Of a DNA stretch of 64,000 nt, positions 1 to 7,724 are shown piece after piece. How positions within the stretch are numbered: position 1 is the stretch's first letter; each line of letters starts with the position of its first letter. Location: positions 17,595-81,594 of the forward strand of contig NZ_JNYJ01000039.1 of the NCBI RefSeq assembly GCF_000716715.1, in the 5' to 3' direction. The notes beneath the pieces are model-generated. The model searched no databases, was not told the origin of the DNA, and saw nothing but the letters and a program-made list of their open reading frames with translations. The position numbers and the translations under genes were made by a program. Source of the stretch: Dactylosporangium aurantiacum (GTDB lineage Bacteria > Actinomycetota > Actinomycetes > Mycobacteriales > Micromonosporaceae).

Positions 1-984
1 CTGCCCGCAGGTGGCGAGCCGTACCCCGACGACCCGCGCCCCCGCACCGCGATCGGCCGCGACGCGCGGCGGGTCGGCGCGGACGTCGCCGCCATCCTCG
101 ACGCGCACTTCGCCTCGCCGGCCGCCGCGCCGCGGGCCCTCGTCGGCGCGTTCGACGAGGTGTACGTCCCGGTCCACGACAACGAGCACGTCGCCGCCGC
201 GGCGCTGCGCGCGGGCCGCAAACGGGTCCGCCGCACGGGCCGGTGGCTGGTGCGTCACGGCGTCGACCGGCGCGAGGTGGCCGTCGGCCTGGCGCTGCTC
301 GGCACCGAGGCGACGGCGTCGGACAAGGACATCGAGCTGATCCGCACGATCGGCCTGCTGTCCGCCGAGTTCGGCGCGCTCGCCGCCGAGTCGCTGCGCC
401 ACCGCGGCGACGCCGGCGTCGAGGCCCTGCTGTGGCTCGCCGAACGCACCCGCGGCTGGGGCCGCGTCCCCGTCATCGAGGCCCTCTGCGAGGTCGCCGT
501 CCTGCCCGAGGTCCGGGCCTGGCTGCTGCGGCACGCCTGCGCCGGCGACGACCTCGACGCGGTCACCGCCGGCGCCGTCGCCACCGCCGCCCACCTGCAC
601 GCCGCGATCATCGCCGACGACGCCGACGACGAGCTCGTCGACCACACCGCCGCGCTGCTGCGCGCCATGGCCGACGGCACCGGCCAGGGCCTGACCCTCG
701 CCGACTACCCGCCGGCCCGCTACGTGCTCGCCGCCCACGCCCGCCACCTGGCCCGCCAGAAGCCGACCTGGGCCCGGTACGCCGCGGCGGCCGTCATCGC
801 CGACCGGATCGCCCGCCTGGAGCCCGAGCAGCTCGGCTGCACGAAGAAGCAGCGCGAGCGCCTCGTCGAACGCTACGAGAAGGTGCTCCGCCTGCGCCGC
901 TGGCAGGCGACCGTGCCCCGCCGCAAGACCAAACCCAAGCGCAAGCGCGTCACCCGCCGCACCAGCCGCCGCTCGGCCCGCTGA
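1..984 (+). CDS. Hypothetical alpha-helical protein, 5' end outside window
   Basis: The reading frame is open from the first base of the window (frame 1) and stops with TGA at 982-984, so at least 327 residues are present and the true start lies upstream. The GTG at 160 is internal and has no ribosome binding site. The protein looks mostly helical and is rich in Ala, Arg and Leu, with a pattern that recalls HEAT-like solenoids (for example LLWLAERTRGWGRVPVIEAL). It ends in a very basic tail of about 30 residues (KTKPKRKRVTRRTSRRSAR), which could bind nucleic acid or ribosomes. I do not recognise a family. Strong third-position GC bias supports that it is a real gene. No signal peptide or membrane segment is seen in the visible part. 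Confidence 0.75.
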   Translation: MPAGGEPYPDDPRPRTAIGRDARRVGADVAAILDAHFASPAAAPRALVGAFDEVYVPVHDNEHVAAAALRAGRKRVRRTGRWLVRHGVDRREVAVGLALLGTEATASDKDIELIRTIGLLSAEFGALAAESLRHRGDAGVEALLWLAERTRGWGRVPVIEALCEVAVLPEVRAWLLRHACAGDDLDAVTAGAVATAAHLHAAIIADDADDELVDHTAALLRAMADGTGQGLTLADYPPARYVLAAHARHLARQKPTWARYAAAAVIADRIARLEPEQLGCTKKQRERLVERYEKVLRLRRWQATVPRRKTKPKRKRVTRRTSRRSAR

Positions 985-1127
985 CGGTCCGCGAGGGTTT
1001 TCTGTCGTACCCCACTGGGATGATGACTGCCGTGGGCATTTGAGGGTGGGGTCCCGGTCCGACCGGCGCTTTCGGTCTCGGCGTCCGACGCGCGGGCCGG
1101 AATCCGTGACGACGGACCGCCTGCGCG

Positions 1128-1176
1128 CCGGCCGCGTGGTCACCGCCGGCCGCGTGGTCACCGCCGGCCGCGTGGT
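1128..1176. repeat. 18-base tandem repeat
   Basis: Two full copies and a partial third copy of the unit GCCGGCCGCGTGGTCACC stand in a spacer without a convincing gene. Open frames across it are low-complexity and lack start signals. Function unknown. Confidence 0.7.
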
Positions 1177-1357
1177 GTCCGGAAGCCAGCCCGGAGCGGT
1201 CCCGGGAGCAGCGCGCCGCGGCGGTCATCCGGGCGGACGAAGTTGGGCCGAGCAAGCGCGTCGCCGCGGGTCCACGCCGCCCGGCGACCCATCGGCACCG
1301 CGCCGGTGTGACACGGTCGCCGACCGTCTCGGTCGCGCCGGCCGCGCCGAGATCCGC

Positions 1358-1454
1358 GACGACGTCCGTGCCGAGGTCCGTGACGAGGTCCGTGACGAGG
1401 TCCGTGACGAGGTCCGTGCCGAGGTCCGTGCCGAGGTCCGTGCCGAGGTCCGTG
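1358..1454. repeat. 12-base tandem repeat array
   Basis: About eight copies of a 12-base unit, G(A/C)CGAGGTCCGT, in tandem. The A/C variants occur in blocks (one C, three A, then three C), as expected of slippage or unequal exchange. Because 12 is a multiple of three, several frames stay open across it, but all give simple repeated peptides and none has a ribosome binding site. The whole stretch 985-1566 (about 580 bases) contains no gene that I can support. Confidence 0.8.
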
Positions 1455-1566
1455 GACCACAGCATGCTCGGCACGGCAGCCGGATACACCGGACCCGCTG
1501 ACCGCGCTGCACGGCCCGGCCCGCCGGTAGATCCAGCCGCCCGGTGGCGGGCGCCTGAGCGGCCGG

Positions 1567-1782
1567 CTAGCGGCCGCGGGAGTGGCTCGACCGGGCCCGG
1601 AGCCAGCTGCGCGACAGTGTCGCCGCGATGCCGAACGCCGGCAGCACGGCGAAGAGCAGATGCGGTGGGGTCTTGTCCAACATGAACATCGCTGCGGCGA
1701 AGGCGGACCCGGCGCCGAGGAGCACCCACCACACGAGGTCCGCTCGCCTCATGGCGCGAGTGTAGGCGCGAGCGACCACCAC
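1567..1782 (-). CDS. Small membrane protein
   Basis: A short protein of 61-71 residues with two probable membrane segments (DLVWWVLLGAGSAFAAAMFML and LLFAVLPAFGIAATLS) separated by a short polar loop, and a basic C-terminal tail (RSWLRARSSHSRGR), so both ends probably face the cytoplasm. The start is uncertain: GTG at 1782 or 1779 lies just after a GAGGAGG sequence, while the ATG at 1752 has no clear ribosome binding site. No family recognised and no obvious operon partner. Confidence 0.6.
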   Translation of the reverse strand: MVVARAYTRAMRRADLVWWVLLGAGSAFAAAMFMLDKTPPHLLFAVLPAFGIAATLSRSWLRARSSHSRGR

Positions 1783-1990
1783 GCCTCCTCGCCGTCACCG
1801 TTGCCGGCGCGGGCCGCCGCCGTCGACGCGGACCCCGTCGACACCGCGTCCCGGATGCGCCATACCGCGAACCCGGCCTTGAGACGGTCGAGCCCACCGG
1901 TGCGCCGATGCCTGCGCCGGCTACCGCGCGGCACCACGGCCACGTCAGGGTGCCGGGCACCGCCGGCTCGACGGCGGCGGCGGCGCGGGG

Positions 1991-2548
1991 TCAGGGGTGG
2001 TGCACGGCGTACCGGGTGACCTGGATGCCGCTCGGGAACGTGGTCGTCGACAGGTGCGACAGCGACAGCGGCACCGTGAACAGGGCCGGCCCCGAGGCGA
2101 GGACGAGCGGGTGGACGGCGAGGAGCAGCTCGTCGACGACCGGCCACAGCGGCGCCAGGGTCGCCGGGCCCGCGGAGAGGACGACGTCGCCGTCCAGGGC
2201 CGCCAGTTGCGGGGCGAGGTCGCCGCGCAGGACCGGGGCGGCGGCGAAGGTGGGGTCGTTGGTGAAGACCACTTTCCGCAGGCCGGACAGCAGGGTGCTG
2301 AACTCGACGTCGGCGGGGGTCAGGGTGTCCGCGCCGGGCGGGACCCGGCCGGCGGCGACCTCCTCCCACCAGGGGACGATCGCCTCGTAGTGGACGCGGC
2401 TCATGGCCCAGGTGCCGACGCCGCGGTAGCAGTCGTTGATGTGTGCCTGTTCCCGCTCGCCCCAGTCGAACGGCTGCCAGAACGTGCCGTCGGCGGTGGC
2501 GATGCGGTGGTCGAGGGTGGTCTGCATGTGCGCGACGATCCTGGTCAT
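1991..2548 (-). CDS. RibD C-terminal-like (dihydrofolate reductase fold) protein
   Basis: A 185-residue protein that resembles the RibD_C/dihydrofolate-reductase-like family common in actinomycetes, which are NADPH-dependent reductases of mostly unknown substrate. Visible family-like segments are the DGTFWQPFDWGE region near the N terminus, FSTLLSGLRKVVFTND, and DGDVVLSAGPATLAPLWPVVDELLLAVHPLVLASG, where the GP(A/G)TLA segment corresponds to the cofactor-binding part. ATG 2548 is preceded by GAAGGA at 7 bases. It overlaps the stop codon of the upstream FAD oxidase gene by four bases (ATGA), so the two are translationally coupled and probably work in one redox pathway under the MocR regulator next door. 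The substrate cannot be told from the sequence. Confidence 0.8.
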   Translation of the reverse strand: MTRIVAHMQTTLDHRIATADGTFWQPFDWGEREQAHINDCYRGVGTWAMSRVHYEAIVPWWEEVAAGRVPPGADTLTPADVEFSTLLSGLRKVVFTNDPTFAAAPVLRGDLAPQLAALDGDVVLSAGPATLAPLWPVVDELLLAVHPLVLASGPALFTVPLSLSHLSTTTFPSGIQVTRYAVHHP

Positions 2549-3840
2549 GACGGGTCCTTCGAGGGCGTGACGTTCTGGTTGAGGTGGAAGACGTTGCCGG
2601 GGTCGTAGCGGTCCTTCAGCGCGGTCAGCCGGGCCAGGTGCGCGGGCGGGTACGCGCGGCGCACCCCCGCCGGGCCCTCGTCCTCGAAGGCGCCGAGGGA
2701 GTTGACGTAGACGCCGCCGGCGTAGGGCTCCAGCAGGGCCGCCGCGGCCCGGGCCGCCGCACGGCGGGTGTCGTCCGACGCCGGGTCGGTCCACGACGTG
2801 CCGGCGCCGAACTCGAACATGGTGTCGCGGTGGCCGAACGCGGTCGCGTCGTGCGGCACGTCGGCGATCGCGCCGCCGTACCCCTGCAGGCCCGCGCCGC
2901 AGTGCTCACCGGCGGCGACGAAGGCGTCGACGGCCGCGTCGGGCAGCGACTTGAGGTAGTGCGAGCGGCCGTACCGGCGCAGCGCGTGCCGGCCCGAGCT
3001 GTCCTCGCGGCGCTGCAGCCGCAGGTACGACATGGGCCGCCGGGTCACCGAGCCGCCCTGGACGAACGCCGGCGAGTAGGACCCGGGGCCCACCCAGACG
3101 TAGCCGAGCGTGAGGGTGCCGGGGCCGCTGGACGCGGTGAAGGTCGCCTGCCGGGGCGCGGTCAGGTGCTCGTCGCGCCAGCGGCGCATCGCCGCGTGCC
3201 GGGCGGCGCCGGTGAACGTCGCCTCCACGACGAGCGCCGACGTGCCGGTGTCGTGCAGCGCGAACTCGAACCGGGTGACGACGCCGAAGTTGCCGCCGCC
3301 GCCCTTCAGCCCCCAGTAGAGGTCCGGTTGCGACCCGGCGTCGACGTGCAGCAGCTCGCCGTCGGCGATCACCAGGTCGTAGGACAGCACGTTGTCGCAG
3401 GCGAGGCCGTACCGGCGGGCGAGCCAGCCCATGCCGCCGCCGAGGGTGAGGCCGCCGACCCCGGTGTGGGAGACGTTGCCGGCGGTGGTGGCCAGGCCGT
3501 GCCGCTGGGCGGCGGCGTCGAGGGCGCCCAGCAGCGCGCCGCCCTGGACGGCCGCGCGGCGCCGCACCGGGTCGACGCGCACCCGGCCCATCGGGGTCAG
3601 GTCGATCATCAGGCCGCCGTCGGTGACACCGAACCCGGCCGCGCTGTGCCCGCCGCACCGCACCGACACCTCGAGGCCGCGGTCCCGGGCGGTGCGCACC
3701 GCGGCGGCCACGTCCCGGGCGGACCGGCACCGCACGATCATCGCCGGGCGGCGGTCGAACATCGCGTTCCACACCTGCCGGGCCTCGTCATAGCCGCGGT
3801 CGCCGGGCCGGAGCACCTGCGCGGTCGCTGTCGTCGTCAT
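2545..3840 (-). CDS. FAD-linked oxidase with berberine-bridge C terminus
   Basis: 431 residues. The N-terminal half is the PP-loop FAD-binding domain (FAD_binding_4); VRCGGHSAAGFGV carries the GGHS histidine that forms the 8-alpha-histidyl bond to FAD. The second attachment cysteine found in bicovalent berberine-bridge enzymes is not present at the expected place (GNVSHTGVGGLTLGGG), so a monocovalent flavin is likely. The BBE domain is at the C terminus (YDPGNVFHLNQNV). Such enzymes oxidise alcohols, sugars or secondary metabolites with oxygen. The gene starts at ATG 3840, 46 bases from the divergent MocR gene, and overlaps the RibD-like gene by four bases. There is no secretion signal, so it acts in the cytoplasm. 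Confidence 0.9.
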   Translation of the reverse strand: MTTTATAQVLRPGDRGYDEARQVWNAMFDRRPAMIVRCRSARDVAAAVRTARDRGLEVSVRCGGHSAAGFGVTDGGLMIDLTPMGRVRVDPVRRRAAVQGGALLGALDAAAQRHGLATTAGNVSHTGVGGLTLGGGMGWLARRYGLACDNVLSYDLVIADGELLHVDAGSQPDLYWGLKGGGGNFGVVTRFEFALHDTGTSALVVEATFTGAARHAAMRRWRDEHLTAPRQATFTASSGPGTLTLGYVWVGPGSYSPAFVQGGSVTRRPMSYLRLQRREDSSGRHALRRYGRSHYLKSLPDAAVDAFVAAGEHCGAGLQGYGGAIADVPHDATAFGHRDTMFEFGAGTSWTDPASDDTRRAAARAAAALLEPYAGGVYVNSLGAFEDEGPAGVRRAYPPAHLARLTALKDRYDPGNVFHLNQNVTPSKDPS

Positions 3841-3858
3841 GCGTCGAGCTTCCCGCCC

Positions 3859-3907
3859 ATTGGTCCTCGCGGTAAGGTCCGTTTTCGTGGCACGCGAGAG
3901 GACCAAT
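3859..3907. promoter_or_regulatory. MocR operator: perfect 10-base inverted repeat
   Basis: ATTGGTCCTC at 3859-3868 is repeated in perfect inverted form, GAGGACCAAT, at 3898-3907. A third half-site-like copy (AAGGTCC, 3874-3880) lies 14 bases after the first in direct orientation. Known MocR sites combine direct and inverted TTGGTC-like half-sites, so this is very probably the binding site of the adjacent regulator. The right arm lies inside the first codons of the regulator gene, which suggests autorepression. Confidence 0.75.
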
Positions 3908-5281
3908 CCGGAGCTGCTCGTCGCGCTCGACCCGGCCGGCGGGCCGCTGCACCGCCAGCTGGAGGCGGCGATCAGGGCCGGCATCCGCGGCGGCCGGCTC
4001 GTCGTGGGCAGCGCGCTGCCGTCCAGCCGGGCCCTCGCGGCGGCGCTGGGCGTCTCGCGTGGCGTGGTCGTCACCGCGTACGAGCAGCTGACCGCCGAGG
4101 GCTACCTGACCAGCCGCTCCGGGGGGTACACCACGATCGCCACGGGACCGGCGCCGGCGGTCGTGCCGGGGCCGGCGGCGGTGGCGCCGGCCCGGATCAG
4201 CTTCGGCTACGGGCGCACCGACGTGTCGCGGTTCCCCCGCGCGGCGTGGCTGCGCAGCGTCCGGCGGGTGCTGACGACCGCGCCCACCGACCGGCTCGGC
4301 TACACCAGCGGGCAGGGCACCCCCGAGCTGCGCGCCGCGCTCGCCGAGTACCTGAACCGGGTCCGCGGCACCGACGCCCGCCCTGACACGATCGTCGTCT
4401 GCGCCGGTTACGCCCAGGCGGCGAACCTGCTGATCCAGGTGCTCCACGCGGGCGGCGCGACCCGCCTCGCCGTGGAGGACCCGTCCGGCGAGGACGACGC
4501 CCGGCCCCTCGCCGTCGCCGCCGGCATGACCGTCACCGGCGTCCCCGTCGGCCCCGACGGCATCGACGTGACCGCCCTGGCCGCGGTGGACGCCGACGCG
4601 CTCGTGCTGACCCCGTCGCACCAGTGGCCGACCGGGGGTGTCCTGCCCGCCGCGGCCCGCGCCGCCGTCGTCCGGTGGGCCGCGGCCCGCGACGCGCTCG
4701 TCGTCGAGGACGACTACGACGCCGAGTACCGCTACGACCGGGCCGCCGTCGGCGCCATGCAGGGCCTCGCCCCGGACCGGGTCGCGTACGTCGGCTCGGC
4801 CAGCAAGACCCTCGCGCCCGGGCTGCGGCTCGGCTGGATGGTCCTGCCGGCGCACCTCGTCGCGCCCGTCGTCGCGGCGAAGGTCCTCGCCGACCGCGGC
4901 TCGCCGGCCCTCGACCAGCTGACCTTCGCCGACTTCCTCGGCAGCGGCGAGTTCGACCGGCACCTGCGGCGGATGCGTCCCCTGTACCGGCGCCGCCGCG
5001 ACACCCTGCTGGCCGCCCTCGCCCGGCACCTGCCGCAGCTGCGGCCCGTCGGGATCGCGGCCGGCCAGCACCTCGTCGCGTGGCTGCCGCCGGGCCTGGC
5101 CGAGGAGGCGGTGGAGGCCGCCGCGCTGGCCGGGGGGCTCGCCGTGCACGGCGTCGGCCGGTTCCGCCTGGCGCCCGGCCCGCCGGGCCTGCTGTTCGGC
5201 TACGGCCACCTGTCCGAGGACGCCATCGAGGAGGGCGTCGCCATCCTCGCCGAGGCGCTCGACGGCCTCGATCGGCGGTGA
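3887..5281 (+). CDS. MocR/GntR-family PLP-dependent regulator
   Basis: 464 residues from GTG 3887. The N-terminal winged helix is GntR type (LHRQLEAAIRAGIRGGRLVVGSALPSSRALAAALGVSRGVVVTAYEQL, about residues 18-70). The rest is an aminotransferase class I fold with the PLP-binding lysine in SASKTLAPGLRLGW and conserved VEDDYDAEYRY. Proteins of this class are transcription factors that sense PLP or an amine adduct. An ATG at 3839 would overlap the divergent start codon and gives an atypical N-terminal leader, so the GTG is preferred. TAAGGT at 3873-3878 could be a -10 box, which would make the mRNA nearly leaderless. It probably controls the divergent FAD oxidase/RibD-like pair. Confidence 0.9.
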   Translation: MARERTNPELLVALDPAGGPLHRQLEAAIRAGIRGGRLVVGSALPSSRALAAALGVSRGVVVTAYEQLTAEGYLTSRSGGYTTIATGPAPAVVPGPAAVAPARISFGYGRTDVSRFPRAAWLRSVRRVLTTAPTDRLGYTSGQGTPELRAALAEYLNRVRGTDARPDTIVVCAGYAQAANLLIQVLHAGGATRLAVEDPSGEDDARPLAVAAGMTVTGVPVGPDGIDVTALAAVDADALVLTPSHQWPTGGVLPAAARAAVVRWAAARDALVVEDDYDAEYRYDRAAVGAMQGLAPDRVAYVGSASKTLAPGLRLGWMVLPAHLVAPVVAAKVLADRGSPALDQLTFADFLGSGEFDRHLRRMRPLYRRRRDTLLAALARHLPQLRPVGIAAGQHLVAWLPPGLAEEAVEAAALAGGLAVHGVGRFRLAPGPPGLLFGYGHLSEDAIEEGVAILAEALDGLDRR

Positions 5282-5284
5282 GGC

Positions 5285-6325
5285 TCAGGCGGAGGCGCGC
5301 AGGATCAGCTCCGGGTTGAAGATGACCGAACGCGGCGAGCGGCCGGGCTCGCGGATGCGGGTGAGCAGCAGCTGCGCCATCTCCCCCGCCATCTCCTCGA
5401 CCGGCTGGCGGACCGTGCTCAGCGGCGGGTGGCACTCCAGGGCGGCGGTGCTGTCGTCGAAACCGATGACCGCCACGTCGTCGGGGACCCGCCGACCCGC
5501 CTCCTGGAACACGCGCAGCGCGCCGTCGGCCATCAGGTCGTTGGCGACGAAGACGCCGTCGACCCCGGGGTGCTCGGCGAGCAGGGTGCGGGCGGCGCGC
5601 TCGCCGCCGCCGCGGGTGAAGTCGCCCTCGACGTAGGGGGCGTCGGCCTGGCCGTGCGCGGCGACGGCGGCCCGGAAGCCGGCGAGGCGGTCCTGGGCGG
5701 CGGGCATGTCGAGAGGGCCGGTGATGGTGGCGATGCGGCGGCGGCCGAGGCCGGCCAGGCGGTCGACGGCCAGGCGCACCCCGGCGCGCTGGTCGACGTC
5801 GACGAAGCTGGTGTGCACGGGGCGGCCGGGGCGGCACGACAGCACGCACGGCACGCCGAGGTCGACGAGCTGGCCGGGCAGCGGGTCGTCGACGTGGCTG
5901 GAGATGAGCAGGGCGCCGTCGACGTGGCCCTGGCGCAGGTAACGCAGCACGTGCTCGCGGGCGGGCGGGTCGGCCAGGAAGATGACCAGGTGGATGCCGA
6001 GCGGGCGGAGCACCTCCTGCGCGCCGGCGGTGACCCGGCCCAGGTACGGGTCCGTGAACGTGCGGGTGAGGAACGGCGTCTCGTACCCGCGGTTCTCCGG
6101 CTCCGACACCACCAGGGCGATCGAGTCGGTGCGGCGGGTGACGAGGGACCGGGCGGCGAGGTTCGGCACGTAGCCGGTGGCGGCGATCGCCCGCTCGACG
6201 GTGCGCCGCAGCTCCGGGTCGACGGTCTGCACCCCGTTGATCACGCGGGAGACCGTGGCGCGGGACACCCCGGCGTAGTTGGCGACCTGTTCCAGGGTCG
6301 GTGGTCGCGTGTCGCTGCCCGTCAT
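5285..6325 (-). CDS. LacI-family transcriptional repressor
   Basis: 346 residues from ATG 6325 (a GTG at 6334 is possible; neither has a strong ribosome binding site). The LacI helix-turn-helix and hinge are plain: TLEQVANYAGVSRATVSRVINGV followed by GYVPNLAARSL. The remainder is a periplasmic-binding-protein-like sensor domain, ending with FDDSTAALECHPPLSTVRQPVEEMA. It stands just downstream of the GH16/DUF1996 operon on the same strand and is convergent with the MocR gene (3-base gap). The perfect palindromes upstream of the GH16 gene are of the LacI type with central GCGC, so this protein is their most likely binder and would respond to a glucan oligosaccharide. That link is inferred from position. 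Confidence 0.92.
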   Translation of the reverse strand: MTGSDTRPPTLEQVANYAGVSRATVSRVINGVQTVDPELRRTVERAIAATGYVPNLAARSLVTRRTDSIALVVSEPENRGYETPFLTRTFTDPYLGRVTAGAQEVLRPLGIHLVIFLADPPAREHVLRYLRQGHVDGALLISSHVDDPLPGQLVDLGVPCVLSCRPGRPVHTSFVDVDQRAGVRLAVDRLAGLGRRRIATITGPLDMPAAQDRLAGFRAAVAAHGQADAPYVEGDFTRGGGERAARTLLAEHPGVDGVFVANDLMADGALRVFQEAGRRVPDDVAVIGFDDSTAALECHPPLSTVRQPVEEMAGEMAQLLLTRIREPGRSPRSVIFNPELILRASA

Positions 6326-6368
6326 GGTTCTCACGGTAGATCGTGCCCCCGCGCGGTGAGAAAAGGGA

Positions 6369-6408
6369 GCCGTGGATGGACGGCGGTCGAGGCACGTCCA
6401 TCCACGGC
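6369..6408 (-). terminator. Intrinsic terminator of the GH16/DUF1996 operon
   Basis: A perfect 14-base stem (GCCGTGGATGGACG at 6369-6382 pairing with 6395-6408) with a 12-base loop. Read on the minus strand it is followed by TCCCTTTTCTC, a T-rich stretch that is unusual in this GC-rich DNA. It lies 14 bases after the DUF1996 stop codon. Confidence 0.8.
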
Positions 6409-6422
6409 CGGTTCCCAGGTGG

Positions 6423-7724
6423 TTACGCGCGCCCGTCGGCGCCGCACTTGACCTTCAGCCGGATGCAGTACGCGACCCGGCGGTCCATCTCGGCCTGCGG
6501 CCAGGCGTTGAAGAAGTCGCCGTGCATGGTGAACCCGGCACCCGAGCTGAGCCGGATGCGGGACGGGTCACCGTTGACCGGGTACCGCAGGACCTGGCGC
6601 AGCTTCGGCACCGGCACCGGGTGCGTCGCCGGGCAGGCCCCGTTGACCGGGTAGGCCATGTGGCTCTTGTGGTCGGCCGAGTCCAGGTCACGCCCGTTCC
6701 AGCACTGCGGGAAGTCCAGGTAGGACTCCAGCATCGAGTCGGCCGGGCAGTTGATGAAGTCCTTCCCCGCGCCGGCCTCGTTGTGGTGCAGGCAGGACCA
6801 GCGGGAGATGGTGGTCGCGTCGGGCGCGGTCGCCTTGGCGTTGCCGGCGACGATCCGCAGCCCGTACGGCAGCGACTGGGTCTGCTCGCGCACGGCGTCG
6901 CTGACCCCTTCACCGAGGTAGTAGAACGTGGTGATCACCGGCTCCTTCGCGACCCCGTCCTGGTACAGGGTCGGCACCCAGTACGAGGACTTGTCGACGG
7001 CCGGGTTGCAGTTGCTCGGGCCGTTGGCGAGGTCGTTGACCGTCGTGTTGCCGTTGGTGACGGTGCTGCCGAAGAAGCTGTGCATGTGCGACGCCCCCGG
7101 CAGCCCCGGGAAGACGATCGGGTCGTCCGGCAGCCGGTGGCTGAACGGGCAGTCGGCGAGGAACTCCGCGACCCGGACCGCGCCCGGCGGGATGGTGGTC
7201 GGGTTGCTGGTGGGGGTCGACCCGCCGGTCCCGAACACCTGGAACTCCCACAGCGACACGCCGTACTGCGTGGCCCGGCGGGTGGTGTTCAGCTTCACGT
7301 ACCGGCCGGAGCCGGACACGTCGAGCGTCTGGACCCCGCCGGTGCTGTTCACCGTGGTGTTGATCGTCGTCCACGAGGCGCCGTCGGCCGACGTCTGGAT
7401 GGTGAAGTCGCGGGCGTACGCGGCCTCCCAGTTCAGCACCACCTTGGTGATGGTGGCGGGCGCGCCCAGGTCGACCCGCAGCCACTGCGGGTCGCTGAAC
7501 GCGCTCGACCACCGGGTGCCCCCGTTGCCGTCGACCGCGTTCGCGGCGGCGGCACCCCCGTTCTCCACCGAGGACGCCGTGACCGGCTTCCCCTGCGAGA
7601 TCGGAATCTCGGCGGCGTCCGCCGAGAAAGCCCGCGTGGCGGCGTACGTACCGACCAGTGCGGTGAGCGCCAACCCGATCAGGGACTTCCTGACCAGGCC
7701 CCTCCCCAGGACCCGGGCGCTCAC
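6423..7724 (-). CDS. Secreted DUF1996 protein with F5/8 type C domain
   Basis: 433 residues. The signal peptide is about residues 1-38 (SLIGLALTALVGTYAATRAFSADA). A discoidin/F5/8 type C (CBM32-like) domain follows at about 40-165, closely similar to the first copy in the upstream GH16 enzyme (both contain ATQYGVSLWEFQV). The C-terminal 250 residues match DUF1996, with the hallmark segment GASHMHSFFGST, conserved cysteines, DFPQCWNG and SHMAYPVNGACP. DUF1996 proteins occur in fungi and actinomycetes beside polysaccharide hydrolases; their activity is not established. GTG 7724 overlaps the stop codon of the GH16 gene by four bases, so synthesis is coupled. A role in binding or degrading beta-glucan outside the cell is likely. 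Confidence 0.88.
   Translation of the reverse strand: MSARVLGRGLVRKSLIGLALTALVGTYAATRAFSADAAEIPISQGKPVTASSVENGGAAAANAVDGNGGTRWSSAFSDPQWLRVDLGAPATITKVVLNWEAAYARDFTIQTSADGASWTTINTTVNSTGGVQTLDVSGSGRYVKLNTTRRATQYGVSLWEFQVFGTGGSTPTSNPTTIPPGAVRVAEFLADCPFSHRLPDDPIVFPGLPGASHMHSFFGSTVTNGNTTVNDLANGPSNCNPAVDKSSYWVPTLYQDGVAKEPVITTFYYLGEGVSDAVREQTQSLPYGLRIVAGNAKATAPDATTISRWSCLHHNEAGAGKDFINCPADSMLESYLDFPQCWNGRDLDSADHKSHMAYPVNGACPATHPVPVPKLRQVLRYPVNGDPSRIRLSSGAGFTMHGDFFNAWPQAEMDRRVAYCIRLKVKCGADGRA

Noticed and set aside
1358..1454. Possible CRISPR array
   Set aside because: Units are contiguous with no unique spacers and only 12 bases long; no cas genes are near. It is a simple tandem repeat.
2584..4386. 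Long plus-strand frame opposite the FAD oxidase
   Set aside because: Antisense shadow of a gene with clear FAD and BBE motifs; its translation is Ala/Gly/Arg/Val-rich and without recognisable domains.
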